Part shown: piece after piece, positions 38,301-50,200 of the stretch
Layout: each line of letters opens with the position of its first letter
How positions within the stretch are numbered: position 1 is the first letter of the stretch
Assembly (NCBI GenBank): GCA_037127315.1
Contig: JBBBDQ010000309.1
Coordinates: 534,501 to 598,500, forward strand
From: Ascarosepion bandense
Lineage: Eukaryota; Mollusca; Cephalopoda; Sepiida; Sepiidae
Length of the DNA: 64,000 bases
Direction: 5' to 3'
Program-made: the position numbers and the translations under genes
The notes under the pieces: generated by a model
What the model saw: only the letters and a program-made list of their open reading frames with translations
Database searches by the model: none
What the model was told of the DNA's origin: nothing

Positions 38301-41300
38301 GCTTTATTAAGATAAAAAAAAAGATAACTGAAATTTCAGACTTACAGTCACCAATGTTTATCATGGGTGGTCTAAAGCATTTCCGGATTTCCGGATTGAT
38401 TTTAAATAAATAGAGGTCAGTTAAGAGAGTAGAGTTGAGTTCAGCCGGGCGCGAGATTGAAGTAAGAATCTCCGTTCGTCTTGTTTCGTTCAGTTCGGAT
38501 TTGTTGATCTCCATTAATTAGAGTTAGAGCTGTGTGTCACATTCGCCTGCCCCAACTGAAAAGGCTAGCTCTAGTCTAAACGAAATAAAGCATCCTTTCA
38601 ACTCATCCAAGTTGTGGAAGTTCGTTCCTTATAGTCAATCTTGTACCCCCGGCTGTTCAGCCGACATTTTCAACAAACTCCCAGCAAACATCACAGCGTG
38701 GAGAACGGCTGCCGGAGAAATTGTTCGGACGGACCATTGGGGTTTTACATCTATAAATTTACTTTACCATTCACCCTGAAACAATTTTAATGGAATTCAG
38801 GTTGGGCAAACACACTGGATGGTCTCAGGTTTGGCACTTTTCAACAAGGTTTAACCAAGCTGTTTTGTGGTATAAAAAGAGGTGTTGACTTTGAAGACAT
38901 TTACGATTTTTAAAGCCATTCTCTTAGAGATGCCCACTTATTGTTCATGAGCTGTAATCTGAATCCATAATATGGTTTAATGATCAGTTGGTTTCTTGCT
39001 CAACATCAACAAAATTTTCTTGGGCCAACTAGTTGAAATTTTCATTCCATATCCCTCAGGGTCTTTTAAGAAATGTGAGGCAGCAGTTTTAATACATCTA
39101 ATCTCACCAGCAATAGGTCATTAAGAGAAAGACCTTGATTTTGAACAATTCTGCCATGTACAAACACTTTTGCAATGTTTTGACCCAATGTAACACATGA
39201 GATACCAGTGGGAGATGTTGACAGCACTAATGCTTGAACATGAATGACTAAATTTCATTACATGTTTACCAATTAAAGCTTTGTTTAAATATGATCTTAA
39301 CTTTTGACCAGCTAGTATTTTTAGCCTTATTTCCCAGTATTTAAATTTTCCTATTAAATGCTAAAAAATGTTGATTTTTATTTTTCCTTTTATTTTCATT
39401 TTTCTTTTTTTAAAGCACTACTAAAATGAGTCTAACAACACTAAAGGTATATTTTTCTTTATTTTCATTGGCCTTAAGATATTGGCTGGCAGTGTGTATA
39501 TAAAAACAATTTTAAGAGAAAGAAGTATGACAAAGTGGAAAAGAGTTTTTGCATGACGTTTCCTCCTTTAGAACTTCATCAGATTAAGTTTCTGTTCATG
39601 AACTAGAGATGCTGGGAATTTAAATTAAAAAAAAAATCTTAATGTATTTTTTAGGTGTATAATCTAACTTTTGTTTTGATACTTTTTCTTGTTTATATTT
39701 CATCACTTTTGTTAATAAATATCCCACATTGTGATAATAGATCTACCAAGAAAGGTGAACACTGGAAGAACCTGGACGCAAATTTACTGTAGATGATTAA
39801 GTGATTAAAACACTTTCTAAACCTTCTTGCTTTAGTAAGTTGTTTTCTCTTTTAATTAGAATAGCATTTTTTAAATCAAAATTGTTGTCAGTCTTGTTAC
39901 AGTAAGTAACTAATGCATTCATTGTGTTCTTTTGTAAGAGATGTTAAATGTAAAAGATGTCAATGAAAGATAATTTTTATTTAAATTTCTTGAGGTTTCT
40001 TTGATATATTCTTTGTGGCAATTATTACAGATAATAGAGTAAATTCCTCCTTCAAGTTTTAGCTTATTGCTGTTTTGTATTAATTCTTTTACTGCTTTAG
40101 ACATAGGTGTAATAAATTTTATGTCATGTTTAGATAAATTCTTTTCAATTGTAGTTGTGATAAAGTTAGTGGGTAGAACAATAATTTTTTTTTTTCATAG
40201 GGTTTACCAAGAAAAACCACATTTCTATTAAGGAATAGTCTATGAGCCTTTTGTTTCACATTGAATATGAAATAGGTATATTGGAGATACTTAAAATATT
40301 TTCAATGTATTTCTCCTCCTCACGTAAATACTGAAGGCTGTTTGTTTTCATTTTACATATAAATTTTATGTTTAATTTGTTTAGTTTATCTACATGATCA
40401 GGTATTATTGGGATATATTTATAGCGGTTGCTATGTTTTTCTTACCCACATTCGGTCCATGTCATTTACTCGTCTGCGATTGGGTAATAAATCACTACTG
40501 TTCTTGTATAGGACAATTTAGCAATCACAGTCGCCTTTAATCTTTCGGCTCTGAAGCAGCTCTTTCATATGTGTGTGGTGATTGGTTAATTTTTAGCCAA
40601 TTACATATTTTTTTATGTCAACAAAGTTTCCCCACGCTTGCTTGTTGAGCCACTCTCTGTCCTTATAAGCGGCAACCTTTCGCAAGTTAAGCAGTACACC
40701 AACAGGCTGGCTAAAGGACTCGATGTAAATTTCTTTCTACTGATACCTTACCTAACGCACACACAGAGAACTTTGTCTTCTGTCTGAACATTTTCACTAA
40801 GAACCTTTGAACTTTGAACTCTTGACCAAAATTTGTATCACTTACAATTACATTCAAAATAATTGTATTTTTCATGTTATTTGTTCTTACATGAAAATCC
40901 TTCTAACAATTATAACAAACCATTTCAGTGCAAGAAAAAACTTTCTTCATTTAATTTATTTTGGTCAACACACAGTTAAAGGGGGACAAATGTTTCCTCT
41001 TATTCTATGTATACTACTATTACATGCTTTGTTTGTTTATTGAATATATTTTAATTTATTGGTTACAAATTGGAGTTGTTGTCTTTATTTTTCTTGAATC
41101 ATAATATAAATCATAAAAGACTAAAAATCCTCTACATATTATTATATATATATATATATCAGTACCATGGGGATATATTAATATATTTATATGAGCTATG
41201 TATAAATAAACACAACATTGGGATTCAACCTCAAAACCTCCCACCCACCAAAAAACTGAGAAAATATTTTACACTATAATTATCTTAGTCAGTATTTTTG

Positions 41301-44300
41301 CCTTTTTACATTCATGTATGTGAACCCCAATACATTTGAATTTTCTCTTCTAATCCTACAAATTTATCAGAAATAACAAAAAGAACCTTTCATTCTTTGG
41401 TATCTATTCAAGATAAACTGACCTTAGTCTCATACATTTTCTCTTTGTCTTTCAATTTAGACTCCAAACCAATAATCATCTTCTCGTTCTGTTGTCTTGT
41501 CATAAGAGCATCTTGTTTCAGTTTGGTTGTCTCTTCATGATGATAATATTTCAGGTTGCTAATTTCAGTCCTATGATCATCTAAAATCTTCTGAATTTCT
41601 TTCTGATGCTTGTCTTCAAGCAATTTCAATTCAATGCAGTGATCTGCTGTAAGTTGGCACATCTGTTGTTTCAATTCTGCCATCTCTGCTGCTTGATGAG
41701 TGACCAAATTTTCCATATATAATTTAGACTGAATATGTGATGCAAGCTGGGGAGTATGGCTTTCAAGATTTAGGATAGAGTCGGCCTGACCCAAGTGACA
41801 ATTTTTCTGTGATTGAATTGGCAACAAATTCTGTATCTAAAAAAATATAAGTTTCAAAAAGTGAATTTTTTTATCATTATTTTTTATCATTGTTTTATTA
41901 TTTTTTAGTTAAAAGATGCAGAATCAGTTATACTGAGAGAAATCCACAGAATAGAATGATAAAAGTAAAAAATAAAAATGTGATAACAATTGTAAAATGT
42001 GGTGGCCAAAGTGTCACCTAATGGCTTACATGTCAATTTAACAAGAATGAAAACAATATTTGTATATAGAAATAAATATTGCAATTAGCAGTTGGTTATT
42101 AATAATGTCCTTTGTATATACTGTAATGAAGCATTTCTCAACTAGATATACTAATGCACTTTGAAATGTGACCAGGTGCACCCCAAGTTAATGGAAGAAT
42201 AATTTATAAATTATTTTTACATTTAGCAAAATTTTTATTTTCCAAGTTTAAATCAAGCCTTTGACATTTGATATTTTAAACTGGGTACTAAATTCTTTTT
42301 TTTTTTTTTTTTTTTTTGGAGATATTGAATACGAAAGTAAACAGTTTGTCATTAATTATATATGTTATGTAGTGTTACTGACTCACAGGAAGTAGTAGGC
42401 ATAGTTTTTCATTAGTTGCATAAGACATGGTCAATGAAACTCTAATTTGTCTACCCATGAGAGCAGACGAGCTTCTCATCTTCCTGCATGGGATATTTCG
42501 TAGAGCTTAGCAACAATCTAAGAAGAAATGTTTCTATTTTTTCTTTTCATTGTAGATATATTTTCAGTCCGTTTTTAATAATTTGCACCATCATTTCTGC
42601 TGTTTGATTGTGGATGGTACGGTCAAATTTTATGTGATTTGCATCCAATTTAGTTCAACTATTGGTATAGTTCCTCAAAACAGAACTCTAGAGCACTGTC
42701 AGATACTAGCTTTTTCAGAATTCTCTTCTTGAAAATATGATCCTTAACACTTGTATCATGGCCAAACTTCTTCTGTTGGAGACCTGTATTACTTCTCACC
42801 AACCTGAATAATCTACCAGTATTCGTAATAATCCCACTTCATTAACATGAGCATGACCCATGTGTACTCTGTACCATGGTTGAGACTCTTTAAGACAGAG
42901 TATACATGTGTTTTTTGTCTGTCTGAATTTTCTTCTTTCAATGCATGTTTTACACCATTTTATGTATTTATCTACTTCTGTAGAATAGCCAGGCAATCAT
43001 GCCTCATTTTGTGCCAAAGGTGTTTCTTTTTACAGTTTTCCTTGATAAGTGGTAATACGATAAAATTATTTTTAGTTTCATGTAGGCTTCAAAATAGTTT
43101 TTTATCACAGTTTCTATCATGAATTTATAAAAACGTTTTTATCATGGATCTATCAAACTGATTCAATTGAACAAGGCTTTTCTTTAAACTTGATTTCCCT
43201 AATTTCTTCCAAAAATTTCTGGGTATCGAAATCATGTCACTTCCCATATCAAGTCACATGTCCAGTAAAACATTATTTGTTCAGAAGATTAATAATAATT
43301 TAATTTCTTTTTTTCAATGAAAAGATATCCATACTTATATCCTCTTTATTTTGTTGGATGACTATCTCTACATTTCTCTTTTTGGATTTACACATGTTTA
43401 AAATTATTCATTTTGAAACATTTTTCATATCTTTTTTTTATATACTGAACATTTTTGCTTTTCTCTTTGGTGTTTATGACCACACCAAATGTACATTATT
43501 CTGTCTTTTTTCTCTATGATTTCCTCTACCAGATCCATAACTTTTGCTGAATGAAATCTTTGAATCAATTCTTGCTGCTGAACAAATTTAACACACTATT
43601 CTAGTGACAATTTTTCCAGTTGTAACTGCATTAAAGTCAATACTCCTCATTTTGAACACTGTCTCCCAATTTCATTTGAATCAAATCCTCTTCAATTGAC
43701 TGGTTTTCTGATCCCAGTTTATCAAGTTCACAATATTTGGCAACCTCTTTCAAACAAATAGCATATTCAATGACTGGTTCATTCACTTTTTGAGTAATGT
43801 TCATGAACTTAGCTCTTTCTTCATTCACTAGCTTTTACTTGGGTGCTATGTTTTTTTACTGTTAGTTGACTTACATTGTCAAAAATTATTTCCTTTAACT
43901 GTCTTGGATATGTAATTTCTGGTTTTCTTGTAATAACCTCATAACCCGCTGTTGCCAAATAGACATATTTTCTGGTTTTCTCCTGCAACTGATTTTAAAT
44001 CCTTTAGCTACTAGACTCTTAAGCCATGCTTGTGTGTATTCATAATTATCAAATGATAATTGTCCATTCGGTTCTTTAGATATCAGCAACACCATTGTTA
44101 TGCAGTGTTACTGACTCACAAGAAGTATTAAGCACTCAAATGCCTCATGGATAATAGCTGTAGCTATTTATACTCTTGGTTACTTCCTAAGTAAATGATT
44201 CACCTCAATATATAAGAACAATTATTATTATAATAACAACAAGAATTGTTTAAATGATAAAAAAATAATCACCATCAAAAATTGTCTTAGTAACATTTAG

Positions 44301-47189
44301 CTACATATTTTAATATGCTAAAAGTATATCATGTGCTAGCTCTGTGGCAAGTCAGTTGTGTACAGGTTTAGAAGAAACAAGATAGATGTAAATACCAATG
44401 TTTTTTTTTTAATCATATCACTCCAAGCAAGGCGGTAACGCCACTGATGCGCAGGGGGCTACATAAGAGTAAGAAGATTGGAAAAGAGAAAACCGGGAAC
44501 CACATCCTAAACAGGGAACAAGGGATGAGCCTCTTCACCTGTTCAATAGACATGGGTGGAGTGTGAATCGGGCGATAGTTCAGTCTATCTACTCCAATTG
44601 GAAAAGAAAAAAAAATTTTTTTTAAATTGTTGAAAAAGAGAAAACTGGAAGTCACATCCTAAACAGGGAACAAGGGATGAGCCTCTTCAATGTACAAGAA
44701 CTAAAGAAAAAATTTAATAAATAAAGCTCAATCATTCATACCAAGTATATAAGTTAGCAAATATAATTTATTAAGTATTCATAATAGATAAATGACAATG
44801 ATGGTCACAGACAATTTCTTAACAAGCTATTTTGTTTAGAAGCGATTTTCAAAATCTGAGATGTATAAGAAACTCTTGCCATCTTCATAATAAGAAATAA
44901 TACTTTTATGAGGTGAGATGTGGACAAATTATTTGACAGGTTTCATAGAAAATCAACACTTATGTCTGATATTTGATTTTGAACTGTTAGTGTTCCAAGA
45001 ATAAGCACTCAGTATCTCATTTCTCTTCATTTCCAATAGGAGAGTCAAAGTAAAGAAGATGAGATACAAAGTGTTTGTCTTGCCCTTGTATGTACATTGT
45101 GTGGTGGATGCCAACTCAATTGTTTTGAAAAAAATTAAAAACAGCCAAATCTCACCAGAAGAAAATACTGTAGACAAGATTTAATCTTGTGATATAAAAA
45201 AGCAATTATGCATGTTATATATTATATATGTTATAAAGGTTAAATACAATTATTTTGAAGAATCTTTTACATAGAAATTATTCCCTTTACCAATGGCAAG
45301 TGATTCAAATGATGTTACAGTAATTATTAAAAAGAGAAACTGTTTTAAGGAATTTTCTCACCATTTTCTCAGGTGGTAATTTTTTCTGCTTTTGCCTGTA
45401 AAATTATAGGTAAAAAGAATTAATGCAAAACAAAAAAAAAATACAGGTGGAAAATTTGATTTGATTAAAATTAACATTTCTTGATTCTGTAAGACTGCCA
45501 AGAAATAGGAACATAATTGTCACCCACAAGATAACATACACTGCTTGAGATCCTTCACTGTTAAGTCCAGCAAAGGTTGCATTACAATATGTTATTAGTT
45601 TCATTCCAGTAAATATTGTGTAAATTAGCTATTAACAGTCTGGAGTATTCTTAGCTTTTCTAGCTGACTTATTTATCAGAAATATATTCTTTTTGTCTTT
45701 TAGGGATGATGTTACATCCCTTATCTCATAACTTAAATCAGGCTCTGACTGTGTTGCTAGTCAATGTATCTTTCCTATTTGGTTTCTGCATAATCTTGAC
45801 AAAACTGTGTTTAATTATAGTAAGTCTTTGCAGGTATTAAAGGAATTGATTTGACAAACTCATATTGACTAATTATAATGGACTCCTTTGCTGGCAAATA
45901 TTAAATCCAAGATATTTGAAACTTGCAGTTCGCCCTGATTTAACCATAAAGACATTCCTAATTTCTTGCATAACATTTTCTTCATATGTTGCAGTGCTCG
46001 CCAGAACATGAGTTGATATGATTTCATTAATTTCATTGTCATTGTATCAAGTAAAGAGAGCTTGGTGCTACTTAGATGGATATGCCCCCAGTTTCATTAG
46101 CTTTTCTAACTGTTAAAGACTATTCTTGAAAATTATCATTAAGTCTATATACACATTTCATTTCCACAACTCAGAGCTAGTTTGTTTGGTTGATCCAGAA
46201 ATGGTGCTAAACCAATAATAATGTGACTATTCTGGCTTCATTTGTTTGTTTTTTCTAAAACAAAAACAGCTGACTGGTGCTTAGTACCACTTACACTTTC
46301 CTATGGAAATCCTAGTTCAAAAAACTAGACAAAGTCAGTAAGCAATATGTTGGTTTTCACACTAGAAATCTGTCCTGAAGCTACCATTAACTCATAGGCA
46401 GATTAGCCTGGGCAACATATAACCAATCAAAGAAAATCTGGTACCTAGTGGACTGATGAGTTCGACTTCAACTCAGTACAAAGTGATAATTGCATAAATA
46501 TTTAGAAATCTCCAGATAAAACATTATGTAAGAGATATGTATGTACATCCAGACTATAATTTTATTCTGGTACAGGATAATATTCCAATGTACAAAGCTA
46601 AAGTGACTCAAGAGGCTTCATGGAACACCAGTTATGGATTAACCAACAAATTCTCCAGACATTAATTTTATTCAGCATGATATAAAATGAGCACTCAGTA
46701 ATCACCAGCAATCTGTTTAAATTATCCAAAACCTCTGTCAAGAAATAAGTATGTGTTTCTTTAGGCAACCTACAAGATTTAGCAAAAAGTTTTCATTGAT
46801 GCCAAGCAGTTTATTACAGAGATGGATACACACATTGTTCTATGTTTACAGTTATACAATTTGTTCCATTAATATTAATAATTGTCTGAGAATAGATAAA
46901 AAAAAGGTATCAAATTTTATGAAAATACATTTTGATAGAAGGCAAATTATTTCTAGTTATTTACTATGCTAAAACACTGTTTAAATATCATATACATGAT
47001 AGACTATACAAAAAGAAAGAAAAATAATTAAAAAAAAAGGCAATATATAACAAAACACTGGACAAAAATGAAAATTTGTGGATGATGCTTAACATTTTGA
47101 CATAAATGTGCATGCATGTGTTATGTCTATCTGGGTCAGGGAGCAATCGGAGTCTAACCGTATTGATGAAACAGATCTGTCTGCGGATG

Positions 47190-47239
<50 letters not shown>

Positions 47240-50200
47240 CATGTACACATTATTTACATTTAGTAAATTCAGACAGAAACATTGTACATAACATCATACA
47301 TCCTGGTGTGTATTACTTACAATTCATTTTCCTGTTTTAGTCTTGTTATCTCAGAAAGAGCATCTGATAGTTGTTTATTGACATCTGGTGGTTGTGTAAG
47401 TTCAAAAGCATTTGGAGTGAGAAGCTGGTATGTGCTACTCCCTGATGTTTAAAAAAATGTTTTAGTATATTTTTTGTCAAAGTTGGCATAATCAAAATAA
47501 AATAAAAATAGCATGTAATTTTACTACAACAGAAATGTACTGAGTCTGTTACAGGGTCAAGATGTTAATCTTCCAAGTAGAGAGAGCTTGTTTGTTTTGA
47601 AATCATACATTTTACAGTGGATTTGACACTGACAGACAGAAGTATACAACTACCTCAGCCACTAAGTTGCTATAATTAATTTTTTTTTTTCCAGGCTTAA
47701 TTTTGGTAGTCATAGTGTGATTGTTTGTAGAAACAATTTTACCATAAAAGATAAATTTTATCATGTTGCACTTTTGGGGGCTTTTTTGTCAGTCTACAAA
47801 AGAGAATATCAACATAATCTTTTATATATATATATATATAAGAAAGTGAAAGAACAGGCAGATTAAAACCCACTGTTCAAGCATTTACTTTTTTAAAGAG
47901 TGGTCAATACAGAGTAGAGCTTAATTTGTATTTTTAAAATTTTTAAAAAATTATTTTACTAAAATAAATGACCCACAATACTTATTTGGTTTTCTTAATC
48001 ACAACATACCTTAGTATATCATAATTATTTAATTCTAATTCTAACCTAAACATTCCACCCCCTTATTCATGCGGTAGTACAAAATCAAATTTTAAAAATT
48101 CCAACCTGCTGTTAAAAATTATGGTCTACTCATTTAAATAATGTATGGTCCCACTATGCATCTTACCCAGACAAAATTAAAAAGTGACATGACTTGACAC
48201 CAGACAATTCTGCTTCCTTTCGCAACCCAAATCAACTCCAGTTACCTAATTCTCATGTCTGATTAAACAATATTGACACACTTACAAGCATTTTCTCTAC
48301 CTAACCCTTCTACTACTACCCCTTCAATTTCTAAATAACCATGAATTCATCTTATGTTTTCTAAATAAATCATTTTCACAATTTATTTTAAACTATCACC
48401 TGAAGAACAGTATTGTTCTGAAACATGAAAATTTTTGTGTAGTGATATAATGCTTTTATAAACCATTGTAATAAAAAAGTTACAATATATATATATAAGT
48501 TCAATTACATTGTTAGTTTATTCTTTTAAATTAAGTTGAAAAAATATTGTCAGCATGATACAGTATTCATTTTATGCAGGATCCAAAGATTTAATGAATA
48601 AATGCTAAAAATTTAAATGAAATCTGATAATGCCCTGATTTTTTTGTATTTTCTTAAAAACAAGATGTATCATTTTTTTTTTTATTCTGCATTTGTTTTT
48701 TTATGTGTCCAAACAAAAGTGTACATGATTTTAGTTGGTGGTACATAGATGAAAAAAAGTAAGTTAGTATTTTTTACAAAATCTAAATAACTTCATATAT
48801 TTAAAAAAACAAATTTCTAGAACATTATTCAAATTTTAAATTGTTTTAAAATTTCTTTTAGCAAATTCAGTCATCAAACTGAGTAGAAATGTTTATTTAT
48901 TTTTTTGTATTACACTGCCTTCCTAATCAGTCATACATGATACACTTGGGTGAACATATCTCAAAAGAGACATGACTGACTGGACAAAAGAATTTCCTGC
49001 AGTAGGTCGAATTACTTTCTGCAGTACACTGGTTGCCAACCAAGGCTATAGAACCCAATCAGTCTTGTTATTAACCCATAGCTGGAAGGAGAAGTGGCAG
49101 ATTAATACTTTTCCCAGGGGTAGATGCACATTAGTGAATGTAATGAATTCGACTGGAATTCGAACTCAGTCTAAGCTGATATCCACTGCATCACACCATC
49201 TTCCTAATAAAAACAAAAAAATAACAAAAAGGGCATTTTAAATCAAACATCTTCTTTGGACATAAATTTCGCTTTCGTCTAAAGAAAGGTAGGTACTGCC
49301 ACTCATTTTCGATAACTAACTTAAAATTAAATTCTTAAAAATAAAAGTTTTCTTGAAACTTTTATTTTAGCTTTAACTGAAAGCTAAATGATTAAATTTA
49401 CCATTTCCAGTAAGCAAAATACTTTGGTGTATTTCAAACAGAAATTATATTGAAATTGAAAGGAATCTAAATTTTTTCAATTTTTCAGCCATTTTTGAGC
49501 AATTGACACATTTGTAAATAAAAGTTAATTAACAGTTTTAAAACTCTTGCAAAATATATATATATATATAAATATTTGTAACAGGTTATTTTAAAATGAA
49601 TCTGATTTATTAGTTATTTATAGCATGAAATTTAGAATAAAAGTATTTCTTAATCATGTAAAGTTGATCTTTCTGACAATTGATGTGTGATGACAGACAG
49701 ATGTTCAGATAAGTTAAGTATGACTGACCAGAATTGACATAATCCTCAAATTTTTTTTCCTGTAAGAGGAAGAAACCGTGATACACATAACCTTTTAATG
49801 TAACACAGAAAATACTGGTAAATTTTTGTTTTAGGTCCCGAAGGATTTTATCCTTTAAAATTTTTCCAAAATAGCCTTATTTCTGTTCAAATGTATCTGA
49901 TGAACTCAAATCAACAATTAGATAATGAAGAAACCTACCTTTTTTGATGTTAACGACCAGAAAAAAAAAATCAGACTTCTTGATATTTTTGTCCCCATTA
50001 CCAGCTTAGATTCGCTGGTGAATGGTTTTAGGCGTAGGAAGAAAATTTTTGCCTATTTACTTCCTTTACTCCGCGATTTTTTTCAGTACTCAATTTCAGC
50101 AGAAAGTTGTGTGTATTTGCGTGTTCTTTTTTCCTCTTTTTTTTTGGTAATTAATTTATTTTTCGTACTTAATTTTAGAAGAAAATTAACTTTCAGATAT

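Larger units (their letters stand above)
37268..39403 (-). mobile_element. Tc1-like DNA transposon with ~110 bp TIRs, degenerate
   Basis: The left end 37,268-37,378 (TTTTTTAGCATTTAATAGG ... GCTGGTCAAAAGTTTAAGAC) is the reverse complement of 39,288-39,403. The interior (38,780-39,270 minus strand; 37,385-37,700) has the layout of Tc1 relatives but no readable full transposase. An unrelated GC-rich segment (38,430-38,770) interrupts it. Confidence 0.8.
39450..40440 (-). mobile_element. Penelope-like element, 5' truncated
   Basis: Minus-strand coding blocks: RLIDYSLIEMWFFLV, PTNFITTTIEKNLSKHDIKF, then a GIY-YIG segment GGIYSIICNNCHKEYIKETS then RNLNKNYL (39,919-40,104). This is the RT end plus endonuclease of a PLE. 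The 3' non-coding part carries a hammerhead-like core at 39,558-39,582. Stops are present. Confidence 0.75.
42362..44140 (-). mobile_element. Ty3/Gypsy element with internal deletion
   Basis: A ~40-base terminal sequence (GTTACTGACTCACA with flanks) occurs at both 42,370 and 44,105, as LTR edges would. Minus-strand gag: ERAKFMNITQKVNEPVIEYA then ICLKEVAKYCE; a protease-like LDMGSDMISIPRNFW; then an integrase zinc segment KYIKWCKTCIERRKF. RT and RNase H are missing between protease and integrase, so a deletion fused them. Confidence 0.72.

Noticed and set aside
48400..48424. Active hammerhead ribozyme
   Set aside because: The stem pairs with bases of the catalytic core, so a working fold is unlikely. 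Kept only as a candidate relic.
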